64,000 nt of DNA. Source: Runella rosea. GTDB lineage: Bacteria; Bacteroidota; Bacteroidia; Cytophagales; Spirosomataceae. Shown in pieces: positions 26,779 through 35,669 of the stretch; within the stretch, counting starts at the first letter, position 1; every line of letters begins with the position of its first letter. The notes beneath the pieces were generated by a model. That model saw nothing but the letters and a program-made list of their open reading frames with translations, was not told the DNA's origin and did not search any database. Where the stretch lies: assembly GCF_003325355.1 (NCBI RefSeq), contig NZ_CP030852.1:23934-87933 (forward strand), written 5' to 3'. The position numbers and the translations under genes were made by a program.

Positions 26779-28677
26779 TTAAATCCCTAACACCGTGCGA
26801 TTCCCCAAGACCTTTTCAAATTGGAGAAAGGTTGAGTATCCTTCCGTTGTTTCAATGATTTTGGATTCTCCTTTGAGTTTTTTACTTAAAATCTTTACCA
26901 GATTCAATCCAAAAGCGGTTCCATTATTTAATTCTGGGGCTTTGGCGGAGCCAATACCATTGTCTTTTACTTGAAGGCAGAGTTTGCCATTTTCCTCACA
27001 TAATGAAAGTTCAATCTCGCCTGTTCGCCCCTCTGGGAAAGCATATTTAAGAGAATTGGTTAATAATTCATTAACAATGAGGCCAATAATCATGGCGGTG
27101 TCGACGTCTAAATAAATCTGATCTAGCTTATAATTAATCTTCACTTGTTCGGTGGTAATCAAGCCAAATGAATCCAATAACGAAATACCTAGATTTTTGA
27201 GATAATCGTTCATATCAACCGTTCCTGGATTGACTCCCATGTATAATTTTTGGTGAATCAGCCCCATCGCTTCCACCCGGTTTTCACTTTCTCGAATGGC
27301 TTCCAAAGCCACTTTATCTTTTATGTATCTACTTTGAAGATGCAATAAACTGGAAAGAACTTGAAGGTTGTTTTTCACGCGGTGATGAATTTCTCTTATC
27401 AGATACTCCTTTTCTTTATTGCGCTGGCGCAATGTACGAATGAGTCTGAAGAGCATCAGGCCACCAATTAACATGAGGCCAAGGAAGGAAGATAAAGCCC
27501 AAAGTTTTATCCTATCTTCCGATAGTTGCTTATTTTGTAAGGCAATTTGAGTCTCCTTCTGCTCGGATTCATATTGGGTTTTTAAACTCGAAAATTGAGT
27601 GCTATTCTGAATACGGAGCAGACTGTCACCGATATAGGATGCTTTTTTTTGAAAGTAGAAGGCAGAATCGTATTGGTTAAGCTGGCCATAGGCTTCGGCC
27701 AGAAGTTTATAATTATCTACAGCCTGTTGGGAGTGAAATGTTTTTTTTAGAAGTTTTTCATTTTCAAGGAGATAAGGCAAGGCATCTCGATATTGCTCCA
27801 TCAGTTTGTAAACCTGGCCAATATTGCCAGTAACCGATGAGGTGAGCCAATAAATTCCGCTGCGTTGGGCTATTTGAAGACTTTGGTTGTAATCCGCTAG
27901 GGCGGATGAATATTGTCGCTTTTTTATGTAAGTATTGGCTCTACTATTCAGTGAAAGAGCAATATCAATGTCGTAGTTGAAGAGGCGCCTGATTGCTAGA
28001 CTTTCGTTATGAAATGCCAACGCTTTTTGAATGTTACCAGACTGCAGCCAAGCATCCCCGAGAATTTGGGCCGATGTGGAGAGGTCCCTTAAAATATTTG
28101 ATTGTTTTTGTTCATCGTACGCTTTTTGAGCATAATTGATTGCGTCTTCCAATTTATTCTGAGAAAAAAAAACGAAGGCTAATTCAGAATTAGCCTTTGC
28201 AATACCAATGGGGTCATTGAGTTTTTGATAAATTGTAAGCGCCCGAAATCCGTAAAGTAGCGCTTTTTCAAAATTGCCCAGATTGTTATATACCCAACAG
28301 ATTTTACCAAAAATTCTGGCTTCCCATTTTAAATTATTTTGTTTTTGGAATGCGTACAAAGCCCGATTGTAGTAATAAAAGGCAGAATCGGGTTGGCTTA
28401 AATTCGCCCCAGCATTTCCTAGATTAAATTCAATTTTGGGTATCCATTCTAGGTGGTTATTTACTTTAGCAATATGGTATGAAAGATGAAAGATTCTTTT
28501 TGCCCTTCTGATATCGGTGTTGTTTACAGATTCAGCTAAATTATATAATTTTCTGATTTTAAGTAGGTTATTATCCAATAACAAAATCTTTTTCACAGAA
28601 CTATCAGGGAGAGTATTTTGTGAAAAAACCGAAAAACTAAACAAAAAAGCCAGTGTTTTGAGTAAAGTTTTTTTCAT
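26779..28677 (-). CDS. TPR-containing sensor histidine kinase (HisKA_2 type)
   Basis: 632 residues: signal peptide (MKKTLLKTLAFLFSFSVFSQ), a periplasmic series of TPRs at about residues 60-340 (for example KALLYGFRALTIYQKLNDPI), a transmembrane helix near 395-415, then a cytoplasmic HisKA_2 dimerisation domain with IREIHHRVKNNLQVLSSLLH and an HATPase with NELLTNSLKYAF and DNGIGSA. The phospho-acceptor His is intact. The next gene, a LytTR regulator, starts upstream with a 13-bp gap, so the two form a two-component pair. Confidence 0.88.
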   Translation of the reverse strand: MKKTLLKTLAFLFSFSVFSQNTLPDSSVKKILLLDNNLLKIRKLYNLAESVNNTDIRRAKRIFHLSYHIAKVNNHLEWIPKIEFNLGNAGANLSQPDSAFYYYNRALYAFQKQNNLKWEARIFGKICWVYNNLGNFEKALLYGFRALTIYQKLNDPIGIAKANSELAFVFFSQNKLEDAINYAQKAYDEQKQSNILRDLSTSAQILGDAWLQSGNIQKALAFHNESLAIRRLFNYDIDIALSLNSRANTYIKKRQYSSALADYNQSLQIAQRSGIYWLTSSVTGNIGQVYKLMEQYRDALPYLLENEKLLKKTFHSQQAVDNYKLLAEAYGQLNQYDSAFYFQKKASYIGDSLLRIQNSTQFSSLKTQYESEQKETQIALQNKQLSEDRIKLWALSSFLGLMLIGGLMLFRLIRTLRQRNKEKEYLIREIHHRVKNNLQVLSSLLHLQSRYIKDKVALEAIRESENRVEAMGLIHQKLYMGVNPGTVDMNDYLKNLGISLLDSFGLITTEQVKINYKLDQIYLDVDTAMIIGLIVNELLTNSLKYAFPEGRTGEIELSLCEENGKLCLQVKDNGIGSAKAPELNNGTAFGLNLVKILSKKLKGESKIIETTEGYSTFLQFEKVLGNRTVLGI

Positions 28678-28690
28678 TATTGAAATGAAA

Positions 28691-29434
28691 TTAAGAAATT
28701 TTCTTTAAACGTCCCATGATTTCCTCTCTGGCTGATTTGCTGACGGGGATTTGATGTTTACCAATATAAAGTGAAAGGTCACCAATTTGCTCAACGTGAT
28801 TCAAATTAACGATAAAAGAACGGTGCACCCTCAAAAATTCAGATAGATTGCTGAGGGTTTCACTAAATTTACCCAAGGTTTGTAAAATTTGAATCTCTTT
28901 GGTTCGGGTAAATACTTTACAGTAATAATCGTTGGCTTCGACCCATTGGATGTCCTGAAAAAACAAACGTTCCATGCCGTTTTTGACTTTGACAAAAAGC
29001 CGGTCTTGAAGAACGTAGGCACTTTCATTTTCTACAACATCAACCATTTTTTTTGTTTTCTCCGCCGATTGAATGATGGCCAACTCAATAGCATGTTTTA
29101 AATCCCGACCACGATAAGGTTTTGAAAGAAAAGCCGCTGGACCAGTGGTTTTTGCTTTTGAAAAGGTGATTTCATCGGAATTTCCCGTTAAAAAAATGAT
29201 TGGGAATTGGAATTTTTTTGAAATCTGCCTTACAGTTTCAATTCCATCCCATTTTCCCGACAGCTGTACATCCATGATTAGTAAATCTGGCGAAGATTTT
29301 TGAATGGATTCATAAGCGTCTTCACCATTTTCGAAGAGCCCAATCACTTCATAGCCCATTTCTTCAAGGCGGTCTTGGAGGTCTGCTCCAATTATTGCGT
29401 CATCTTCAACAATAACGATTTGAATAGCATCCAT
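28691..29434 (-). CDS. LytTR-type response regulator
   Basis: 247 residues. The REC domain shows VEDDAIIGADL near residue 9 and the phospho-acceptor Asp55 in LLIMDVQLSGKWDG, with LSKPYRGRDL for the conserved Lys. The C-terminal LytTR DNA-binding domain covers about residues 145-247 (QWVEANDYYCKVF, LRVHRSFIVNLNHVEQIG). It is paired with the TPR kinase downstream. A frameshifted paralogue is at the right end of the window. Confidence 0.92.
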   Translation of the reverse strand: MDAIQIVIVEDDAIIGADLQDRLEEMGYEVIGLFENGEDAYESIQKSSPDLLIMDVQLSGKWDGIETVRQISKKFQFPIIFLTGNSDEITFSKAKTTGPAAFLSKPYRGRDLKHAIELAIIQSAEKTKKMVDVVENESAYVLQDRLFVKVKNGMERLFFQDIQWVEANDYYCKVFTRTKEIQILQTLGKFSETLSNLSEFLRVHRSFIVNLNHVEQIGDLSLYIGKHQIPVSKSAREEIMGRLKKIS

Positions 29435-29580
29435 GATTTACTTAAAGTGTTGAGTAAAAATGTCAATGTTACCTGTATACTAAATGAGGGCCCAATTAAG
29501 CCATTTTAAGGACAAAGAACATTCTTTTGTGTACGAAGGGGCTAAAAAATATATGCCAATCGGTGTTTTTATTTATACAA

Positions 29581-29640
29581 AAAAAAACAGACCTCGAAAC
29601 TATACCTAAAAGGCGTCGTTTCGGGCCTGCTTTTTTTTTA
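29581..29640. terminator. Bidirectional intrinsic terminator
   Basis: A stem formed by CAGACCTCGAAAC (29588-29600) and GTTTCGGGCCTG (29618-29629), with one bulge and one mismatch, is flanked by A8-type and T9-type runs on either side. It separates the LytTR/TPR kinase pair from the large signalling cluster to the right. Confidence 0.6.
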
Positions 29641-29672
29641 ATTTTATTCACTTAAGAAACGAAATTTGTCCC

Positions 29673-30848
29673 TTAATTGCCGTTGAATTGAATGGTCAGT
29701 ACGGTGATGTCATCAAATTGTGAGTTTTCCCCGATAAAATCTTTCAAGTGCTGACGAATGGACTTGTTGATGTCTTGAGGCAAAGGCGCATTAACAAATG
29801 GGGTTAAAACATCCTCTGCTCTATGGGTTCCGAAGCGGTCACCAGCCGTATTATTGGCATCGGTTACCCCGTCAGTGTACATAAAAAGAGTATCGCCTGG
29901 GTTTAAAGTCAGTACTTGTTTTTTATAGTTGTAGTCGGGATCAATACCGAGGGCCATACCTGTTGTTTTTACGACAGGTTCAACTCCCTTATCTTTTCGT
30001 AAAATAAAGGGTGGTTCATGGCCTGCATCTACGTATTCAACCACGCCCGTCTGTAGATCCAAAATACCGACAAAGGCGGTCACAAACATAAAAGAGTCGT
30101 TGTCCTCTGATAAAAATGCGTTGACTTCTTTTACTTCGTCGGCGATATCTTCATAATTGCGGTGTAAAAAATGGGTTTTGAAAATGGCTTTTGTAATAGC
30201 CATAAACATACAAGCGGGCACACCTTTGTCCGAAACATCTCCGATGATGAAGAAAAGGTGATTTTCGTCAATCAAGAAGAAATCGAATAAATCTCCTCCC
30301 ACCGATTTAGCAGGTTCCAAAAATCCATGTAAATCCAAGTCTTTTCTCTTCGGGAAAGGTGGGAAAATCTTGGGCAACATTGATTGCTGAATATCACGGG
30401 CAATGAGCAAATCATTCTGAATCGAAACCAATTGGTCGCGCTCTTTTTCATGCTGAATTACCATTTCAATGTATCCAGCGGTTTTATCAATGGTAATGTC
30501 TAAATCATCAAAATTGATGGGTTTCGTAATAAAATCAAACGCCCCGAGGTTCATGGCCCGGCGGATGTTGTCCATATCGCCGTGGGCCGAAACCATCACC
30601 GCTTTTATCCTTGATTTTTTTGATTCGTTGAGGTGCGACAAAAAAGTCAGCCCGTCCATTTCGGGCATGTTGATATCCGAAAGCACAATGTCGATGTCGG
30701 AATGTTCAGTCAACGCTTCGAGGGCTTCTACGCCATTGTGTACAAAAATGAATTCGTATCTTTTTTCACGAATTTGTTTTCTGAATCGAGTTTGGATGAG
30801 CATTTCCATATCTAATTCGTCATCCATACTTAGTATCTTGATTGCCAT
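29673..30848 (-). CDS. Response regulator with PP2C (SpoIIE/RsbU) phosphatase domain
   Basis: 391 residues. The REC domain has the acidic pair DDELD at residues 9-13 and the phospho-acceptor Asp58 in DIVLSDINMPEMDG. A helical linker is followed by a PP2C-type phosphatase with GFLEPAKSVGGDLFDFF, FFIIGDVSDKGVPACMFM and DTLFMYTDGVTDANN, which hold the metal-binding Asp residues. Family members dephosphorylate STAS anti-anti-sigma proteins, so the two STAS proteins at 45.6 and 48.1 kb are candidate partners. It lies 81 bp downstream of a soluble histidine kinase. Confidence 0.9.
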   Translation of the reverse strand: MAIKILSMDDELDMEMLIQTRFRKQIREKRYEFIFVHNGVEALEALTEHSDIDIVLSDINMPEMDGLTFLSHLNESKKSRIKAVMVSAHGDMDNIRRAMNLGAFDFITKPINFDDLDITIDKTAGYIEMVIQHEKERDQLVSIQNDLLIARDIQQSMLPKIFPPFPKRKDLDLHGFLEPAKSVGGDLFDFFLIDENHLFFIIGDVSDKGVPACMFMAITKAIFKTHFLHRNYEDIADEVKEVNAFLSEDNDSFMFVTAFVGILDLQTGVVEYVDAGHEPPFILRKDKGVEPVVKTTGMALGIDPDYNYKKQVLTLNPGDTLFMYTDGVTDANNTAGDRFGTHRAEDVLTPFVNAPLPQDINKSIRQHLKDFIGENSQFDDITVLTIQFNGN

Positions 30849-30929
30849 TGTCGTGGTAATTTGAGGTGAGTTTTTAACGTTTTAATTAATTGGGTTAGGT
30901 TCTAATAGGTTTCAAAACACTGATATATT

Positions 30930-31826
30930 TCATAATGTCAAGGGAATTTGAAGGGTAAATTCGGTAAAATTACCCGCCTCAGAGTCTACACTCACCGTGC
31001 CTCGGTGCATTATATTTACAATATCACGGCTCAGTGCTAACCCTAATCCAGTGCCTTTACCAACGGGTTTAGTCGTAAAAAAAGGTGTAAACAGTTTTTC
31101 TTTAATTGAATCTGGAATTCCTATGCCGTTGTCTCTGATTTTTATCTCAACCATATCACTCAGCCGTTTTGAAGTGACGATGATTTGAGGCGCGTACCCT
31201 TCAATCTGCAGTTTGAGTTTTTCGTTGATGGCGTAGCAGGCATTATTAACCAAATTAAGGACCACCCGACTGATTTCGGTGGCGGAAATTTTTACCATTT
31301 TTACTTTCGCATCCAATTGGAAAACCAACGACACATTGAATGTTCGGTCCTCACCTCGGGTGCCTTGGTAGGCAAGTTTGGTAAATTCTTCCAATAAAAC
31401 GTTTAAATCAGCAGGTTCAAATTGGGCATCTTTATTTTCAGTTCTTGTTTGGGCTAACATACTTTGAATGATGCGGGTGATTCGACCCCCATTTTCCCCG
31501 ATTTTTTGATTGAGACCATATAGTTGGTCAAGTAAAAAAAGCAAATCCTCCTCCTCTTCGGTTAGCTGAACATCCTTTCGGTTGTCAAAAATCTCCTTTA
31601 TTTCTCTAATCAGGTCAATAGAGAGTTTAGAAAAATTGTTTACAAAATTAAGCGGATTTTGAATTTCGTGGAGAATTCCTGCCGTTAACTGACCGATTTC
31701 TGCCAATTTATTCATTTGCTTATACCGCTCCTTCAAGGCTTCAATGTCATGCTCAGATTGGTGATTTTCTTGGTGTTCTAATTCACCTTTTTTTTCAGAC
31801 TCAATCGTTTTATTGTCATTTTCCAT
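30930..31826 (-). CDS. Soluble sensor histidine kinase
   Basis: 298 residues without a signal peptide or membrane segment. A charged N-terminal helix is followed by HisKA with His53 in GILHEIQNPLNFVNNFSKLS, then HATPase with the N box RVVLNLVNNACYAI, DNGIGIPD, and KGTGLGLALSRDIV. It is a cytosolic kinase that could phosphorylate the neighbouring REC-PP2C protein. Located 23 bp after the large propeller kinase. Confidence 0.9.
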   Translation of the reverse strand: MENDNKTIESEKKGELEHQENHQSEHDIEALKERYKQMNKLAEIGQLTAGILHEIQNPLNFVNNFSKLSIDLIREIKEIFDNRKDVQLTEEEEDLLFLLDQLYGLNQKIGENGGRITRIIQSMLAQTRTENKDAQFEPADLNVLLEEFTKLAYQGTRGEDRTFNVSLVFQLDAKVKMVKISATEISRVVLNLVNNACYAINEKLKLQIEGYAPQIIVTSKRLSDMVEIKIRDNGIGIPDSIKEKLFTPFFTTKPVGKGTGLGLALSRDIVNIMHRGTVSVDSEAGNFTEFTLQIPLTL

Positions 31827-31849
31827 ATATCCTTTTGATTAAAAGAGGC

Positions 31850-34800
31850 TTAGCTGAGCGTTGGTAACGTAATAATTACTTCGGTAAACTCACCCTCTTT
31901 GGAATTGAGTTCTATTTTTCCTTTATGGAGTTCAATGATGTCTTTGGTCATAAAAAGACCCAATCCGGTGCCTTTTGAGGTGGGTTTGGTTGTAAAGAAA
32001 GGACTGAAAATTAGATTTAAATCACGTTGTGGTATTCCTTTACCATTGTCTTTGATTCTTAACTGAACTTCGCCGTTGATTAATGTAGTCGTTAATTTAA
32101 TTTGTGGGGAAAAATTTTTATTGATTTTACTTTTTTCAAATAAAGTGTAGAGGGCGTTATCTATTATATTGGAAAGAACATCCCCAAACTCAGGTGGAAG
32201 AATCCGTGTTTTAAGCGATTGTTGTTCGAGTTCGATGAGTAATTCACCATTAAAATCCCTGTTTTTTTGAGTAAAGTCGTGGAAAATGACTTTGGCCCTG
32301 CTTTCAATAAAATAATTCAAATCTGTTTCAAAAAACTCACGTGATTTTTCTTTGAGCAATTTTTGCATGTCCTTGACAATGCGCGTGGTACTGTTTCCGT
32401 GGTCATAAATTTTAGTAATACTATTTTTAAGTAGTGTCAACGAATCTTCAAATTCTTCTTGCAAATCCTGATTGAGACTCGCTTTGTTTTTTTCGAGCAG
32501 CTCATTTAGTTCATCAATCAAAATAGTTGAAGATTCAGAAAAGTTGTTGATGTAATTTAACGGATTTAAAATTCGGTCAACAATTCCTTTTGTCAATTGA
32601 CCCACTGAAGCCAGACGTTCCTGTCGAATCAACTCCTCTTGGGTATTTTTAAGATTACTCAGGGTGTTTTCGAGGTCTTCCAGAATGCGAGTTTTGATGT
32701 AAGCAGCAATCAGGTGTTCCTTTAAGTTTTTAATCATGTTGAAATCCCTTTGATCAAACGCGTTGGAGCGGACGGAGTTTTCGAGCGTGATAAAACCTTC
32801 AATGTGATTATCTACCTTGATGACGATGGCTATCATGGATTTGGGAGTCACCAACGAATCAATCGGGGTATTTAGTTTTTCATAACTAATGTCGTTCTTA
32901 AAATAAATATCTTCGTAGACCTCAATGGCTTCGTAAATATAGCGATTTTCGGCTTCTTCGAGGCGTAATTGCACAGATTCTACTGTCGATAGTTCATTGA
33001 ACCCGTAAAGTGCTTTGAACTGATAGCCATTGGTTTCTTTATTGAAAATCAAGGCACTAGCACAGTCCATGTTACGAATGATTTTCAAACGATTTAAGAC
33101 GGTTTGAAACAAATTCGCAAAGTTGATTTCAGTGTTGATGGCCTGAACAATGAAATCGATTTTTTCAAGCTGGTCATTTTTGGTAGTAAGCTCTTCAGAT
33201 TGTTGTTCCAACTCTACTTTTTGGGTCACAACTTCCTCGGTACGTTCGCGAATGAGGTTTTCGAGTTCCAGTTTTTCACGAACCAATACCCGCAATCGCC
33301 AACGAACGGAGTTATAAATAAGCGCTCCAATCAGCAAAATATAGGCCGCAATGGCCCACCATTTTAAATAAAGTGGTGTAGCTATCGAAAATTCTACGAT
33401 GGCTTCCTCACTTTGTTTTCCGTAAATATTGCGAGCTCTTACCCTAAATTTATAATTGCCAGGGGGAAGGTTGGTATATTCCTTTTGAGATTGCGTAGTC
33501 CAATCTGACCATACCTTATCAAAATTTTCGAGGTAGTATTGAAAGCTCAATACTTCGTTGACGTTAAAACTCGGGGCTGAAAATTCAAATTCTATGTTAT
33601 TATTCTTGGGCTCTAACTGAATTTTAGGCACAGACAAATTATCAGTGATTGCGGCTGTATCTGTAGGGTAACCGTTGAAAAGTGTCTCTTCGCCTTTGAC
33701 TGTTACTTTTCGAATTAATGCGGAAAATGGACGTTGGTATTCTTGGCTAAGGTTTAAATCAAACCGAATCAATCCTTCTGAGCCTCCAAACCAAATCAAA
33801 TTTGAGTGGTCTGGATAAATAACATTGAAAGGTATATCAGAAATCGGTAAAAATGCAGTATTCGTTGCCTGATACGGCTTATTGGGTTGACCAGTTGGTA
33901 GGTAGGATGTAATAAATTTCTCGTCGCCGCGTGTGGTCCATATTTTTCCGCTCCCGTCTTCCAAAATTTTTCCGTTCCAATATACAGTTGCTGCGCTATC
34001 GGTCTGAAAAAGATTGTATGGCTCGAATTGGTCTTTTTGCGGTTGAAACCGAAAAATTCCCTTTTGATTATAGGCAATAAGCCCTTTGGAGGTGTTGGTG
34101 ATGCGATTATACGACAAGGGAGGCAAGCCGTCTTTGGCGGCGTACTTTTTTTCTTCGTTGGTTTGAGCATTGATTTTTATGACACCGTCAGATAGCGTTT
34201 CAAGCCACAGATTCCCTTTTTCGTCTTCTGTTATCCCAACTATTTGCTCGTTGGTTTTACCGACAAGTCGGTAGTTTCGGCCACCACCCGCTAGGTTTAA
34301 CATCCCCAGCCCATTTTGCTGTCCCACAAAAATGACGGACGGATTGATTTTAGATACGTAAACACACAGCGAATAAAAAGGAGTAAGTTGCTGAGCACCA
34401 CGTTCTGAAACTAAAAATAAGCCTCTGTTGGTGGCAGCCAGAAGCCCATTGGGGGCTACAGCCAAGTCAAAACAGCCTGCATTGAGGGCGGCAACGGGCC
34501 TGACGTTAAAATTGTCGATGTAAAAAAGGCCATTAAGTGTCCCTGCATATAAGCGTCCATTGGCCCTTACCACGGCTTTTACTTCGCCCTTCAAGTTACT
34601 AAACTCATTGAATTTCTCAATAGGAGAGTCCACATCAATTTGTACAATACCGTTATTGAGGGCTAACCACAAGGCACCGTCACGGTTGGTGAACATGGCA
34701 TTGACGAGCATGTTTTGCAGGTAGTCATTGTCTTTTATTTGGTTTTTTATTTGGCCATTTTTAGAAATAATGACGATGCCAGCATTTAAGGTTCCAATGG

Positions 34801-35647
34801 CGAATTGGCCATTTCTTAGTACAGTTCCTGCGGTAGTTTGATTGGTAATTAAATGGCTATTGGCTTCACAATCAAAGACTTTGATGGTATTATTGGATAA
34901 TTTAAACAACCCTTGGCTACTCGTTAGCAACAAGAACTCATTATTTTCTAATGGAAATACGGCGGTTAGGTCAAAAAGCGTAGGAGTGAGGGCTGTTTTT
35001 GCGATTGGAATCAAGTTTTGGCCCTCCAAAAACTGGGGCCCTCCGTTTTTTAGAAATAAGATAATTTTTTGATTTTCATAAAACGAAGACAAAATGGTGC
35101 CTTTTACTCTAAATTCTTTGAGGCCTTTGGATGTGAGTAGAAAAACGTATTCTTGTGAGATAAAATATACACCCGCCTTTGTTTGAAATATATTCAGAAT
35201 TTGGCCAAAGGAGGTCTTAATGGCTTTGCTTAAACTTTCAAAATAGAGCGTTCCAGTACTATCTGGTTTTAAATACCCAAACTCACCTTTTCCGCCCACA
35301 AACACCCGCCCGAACTCACTCACACACAGTGCCGAAACTTTAGTGATGTTTTGGGTGGGAATGGTTCGCCACGAAACCCCATCGTACTCAAGCACTCCCG
35401 CAAAATTTCCAAAATACATTAAACCCCGTTTATCCTGCGCTACGGCAAAGTTTTGCCCGTGGGCGTTGTATTGTTTCGGATTAAACATCCTGCTGAGGGG
35501 TATTCCCTTTTCAGTAGCCTGTTTGTTGTATTGTCCCCACGCTCCACCTCCCCACAGTAACAAAAGCCACATGGTTATTCCACGGGCAAAAACAGCTATT
35601 TGGCCTAAACTGTTTGGTTGTTGATAGGTTGACAATAAGTTTTTCAT
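31850..35647 (-). CDS. Propeller (Y_Y_Y) GAF histidine kinase lacking the phospho-acceptor His
   Basis: About 1265 residues starting at the ATG 35647, since the longer frame overlaps the preceding gene. In order: signal peptide, beta-propeller repeats to about residue 610, a Y_Y_Y domain (VWSDWTTQSQKEYTNLPPGN), one membrane helix (YLKWWAIAAYILLIGALIY), a coiled coil, a GAF domain (NFANLFQTVLNRLKIIRNMD) and a kinase module. In the H box the sequence is KGIVDRILNPLNYINNF where the His is replaced by Asp (about residue 1024). The ATPase half is complete (DVLSNIIDNALYTLF, KDNGKGIP, KGTGLGLFMTKDI). It may be a pseudokinase sensor for the neighbouring kinase. Confidence 0.88.
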   Translation of the reverse strand: MKNLLSTYQQPNSLGQIAVFARGITMWLLLLWGGGAWGQYNKQATEKGIPLSRMFNPKQYNAHGQNFAVAQDKRGLMYFGNFAGVLEYDGVSWRTIPTQNITKVSALCVSEFGRVFVGGKGEFGYLKPDSTGTLYFESLSKAIKTSFGQILNIFQTKAGVYFISQEYVFLLTSKGLKEFRVKGTILSSFYENQKIILFLKNGGPQFLEGQNLIPIAKTALTPTLFDLTAVFPLENNEFLLLTSSQGLFKLSNNTIKVFDCEANSHLITNQTTAGTVLRNGQFAIGTLNAGIVIISKNGQIKNQIKDNDYLQNMLVNAMFTNRDGALWLALNNGIVQIDVDSPIEKFNEFSNLKGEVKAVVRANGRLYAGTLNGLFYIDNFNVRPVAALNAGCFDLAVAPNGLLAATNRGLFLVSERGAQQLTPFYSLCVYVSKINPSVIFVGQQNGLGMLNLAGGGRNYRLVGKTNEQIVGITEDEKGNLWLETLSDGVIKINAQTNEEKKYAAKDGLPPLSYNRITNTSKGLIAYNQKGIFRFQPQKDQFEPYNLFQTDSAATVYWNGKILEDGSGKIWTTRGDEKFITSYLPTGQPNKPYQATNTAFLPISDIPFNVIYPDHSNLIWFGGSEGLIRFDLNLSQEYQRPFSALIRKVTVKGEETLFNGYPTDTAAITDNLSVPKIQLEPKNNNIEFEFSAPSFNVNEVLSFQYYLENFDKVWSDWTTQSQKEYTNLPPGNYKFRVRARNIYGKQSEEAIVEFSIATPLYLKWWAIAAYILLIGALIYNSVRWRLRVLVREKLELENLIRERTEEVVTQKVELEQQSEELTTKNDQLEKIDFIVQAINTEINFANLFQTVLNRLKIIRNMDCASALIFNKETNGYQFKALYGFNELSTVESVQLRLEEAENRYIYEAIEVYEDIYFKNDISYEKLNTPIDSLVTPKSMIAIVIKVDNHIEGFITLENSVRSNAFDQRDFNMIKNLKEHLIAAYIKTRILEDLENTLSNLKNTQEELIRQERLASVGQLTKGIVDRILNPLNYINNFSESSTILIDELNELLEKNKASLNQDLQEEFEDSLTLLKNSITKIYDHGNSTTRIVKDMQKLLKEKSREFFETDLNYFIESRAKVIFHDFTQKNRDFNGELLIELEQQSLKTRILPPEFGDVLSNIIDNALYTLFEKSKINKNFSPQIKLTTTLINGEVQLRIKDNGKGIPQRDLNLIFSPFFTTKPTSKGTGLGLFMTKDIIELHKGKIELNSKEGEFTEVIITLPTLS

Positions 35648-35669
35648 TGATTGTTTTATACTGGACGGT

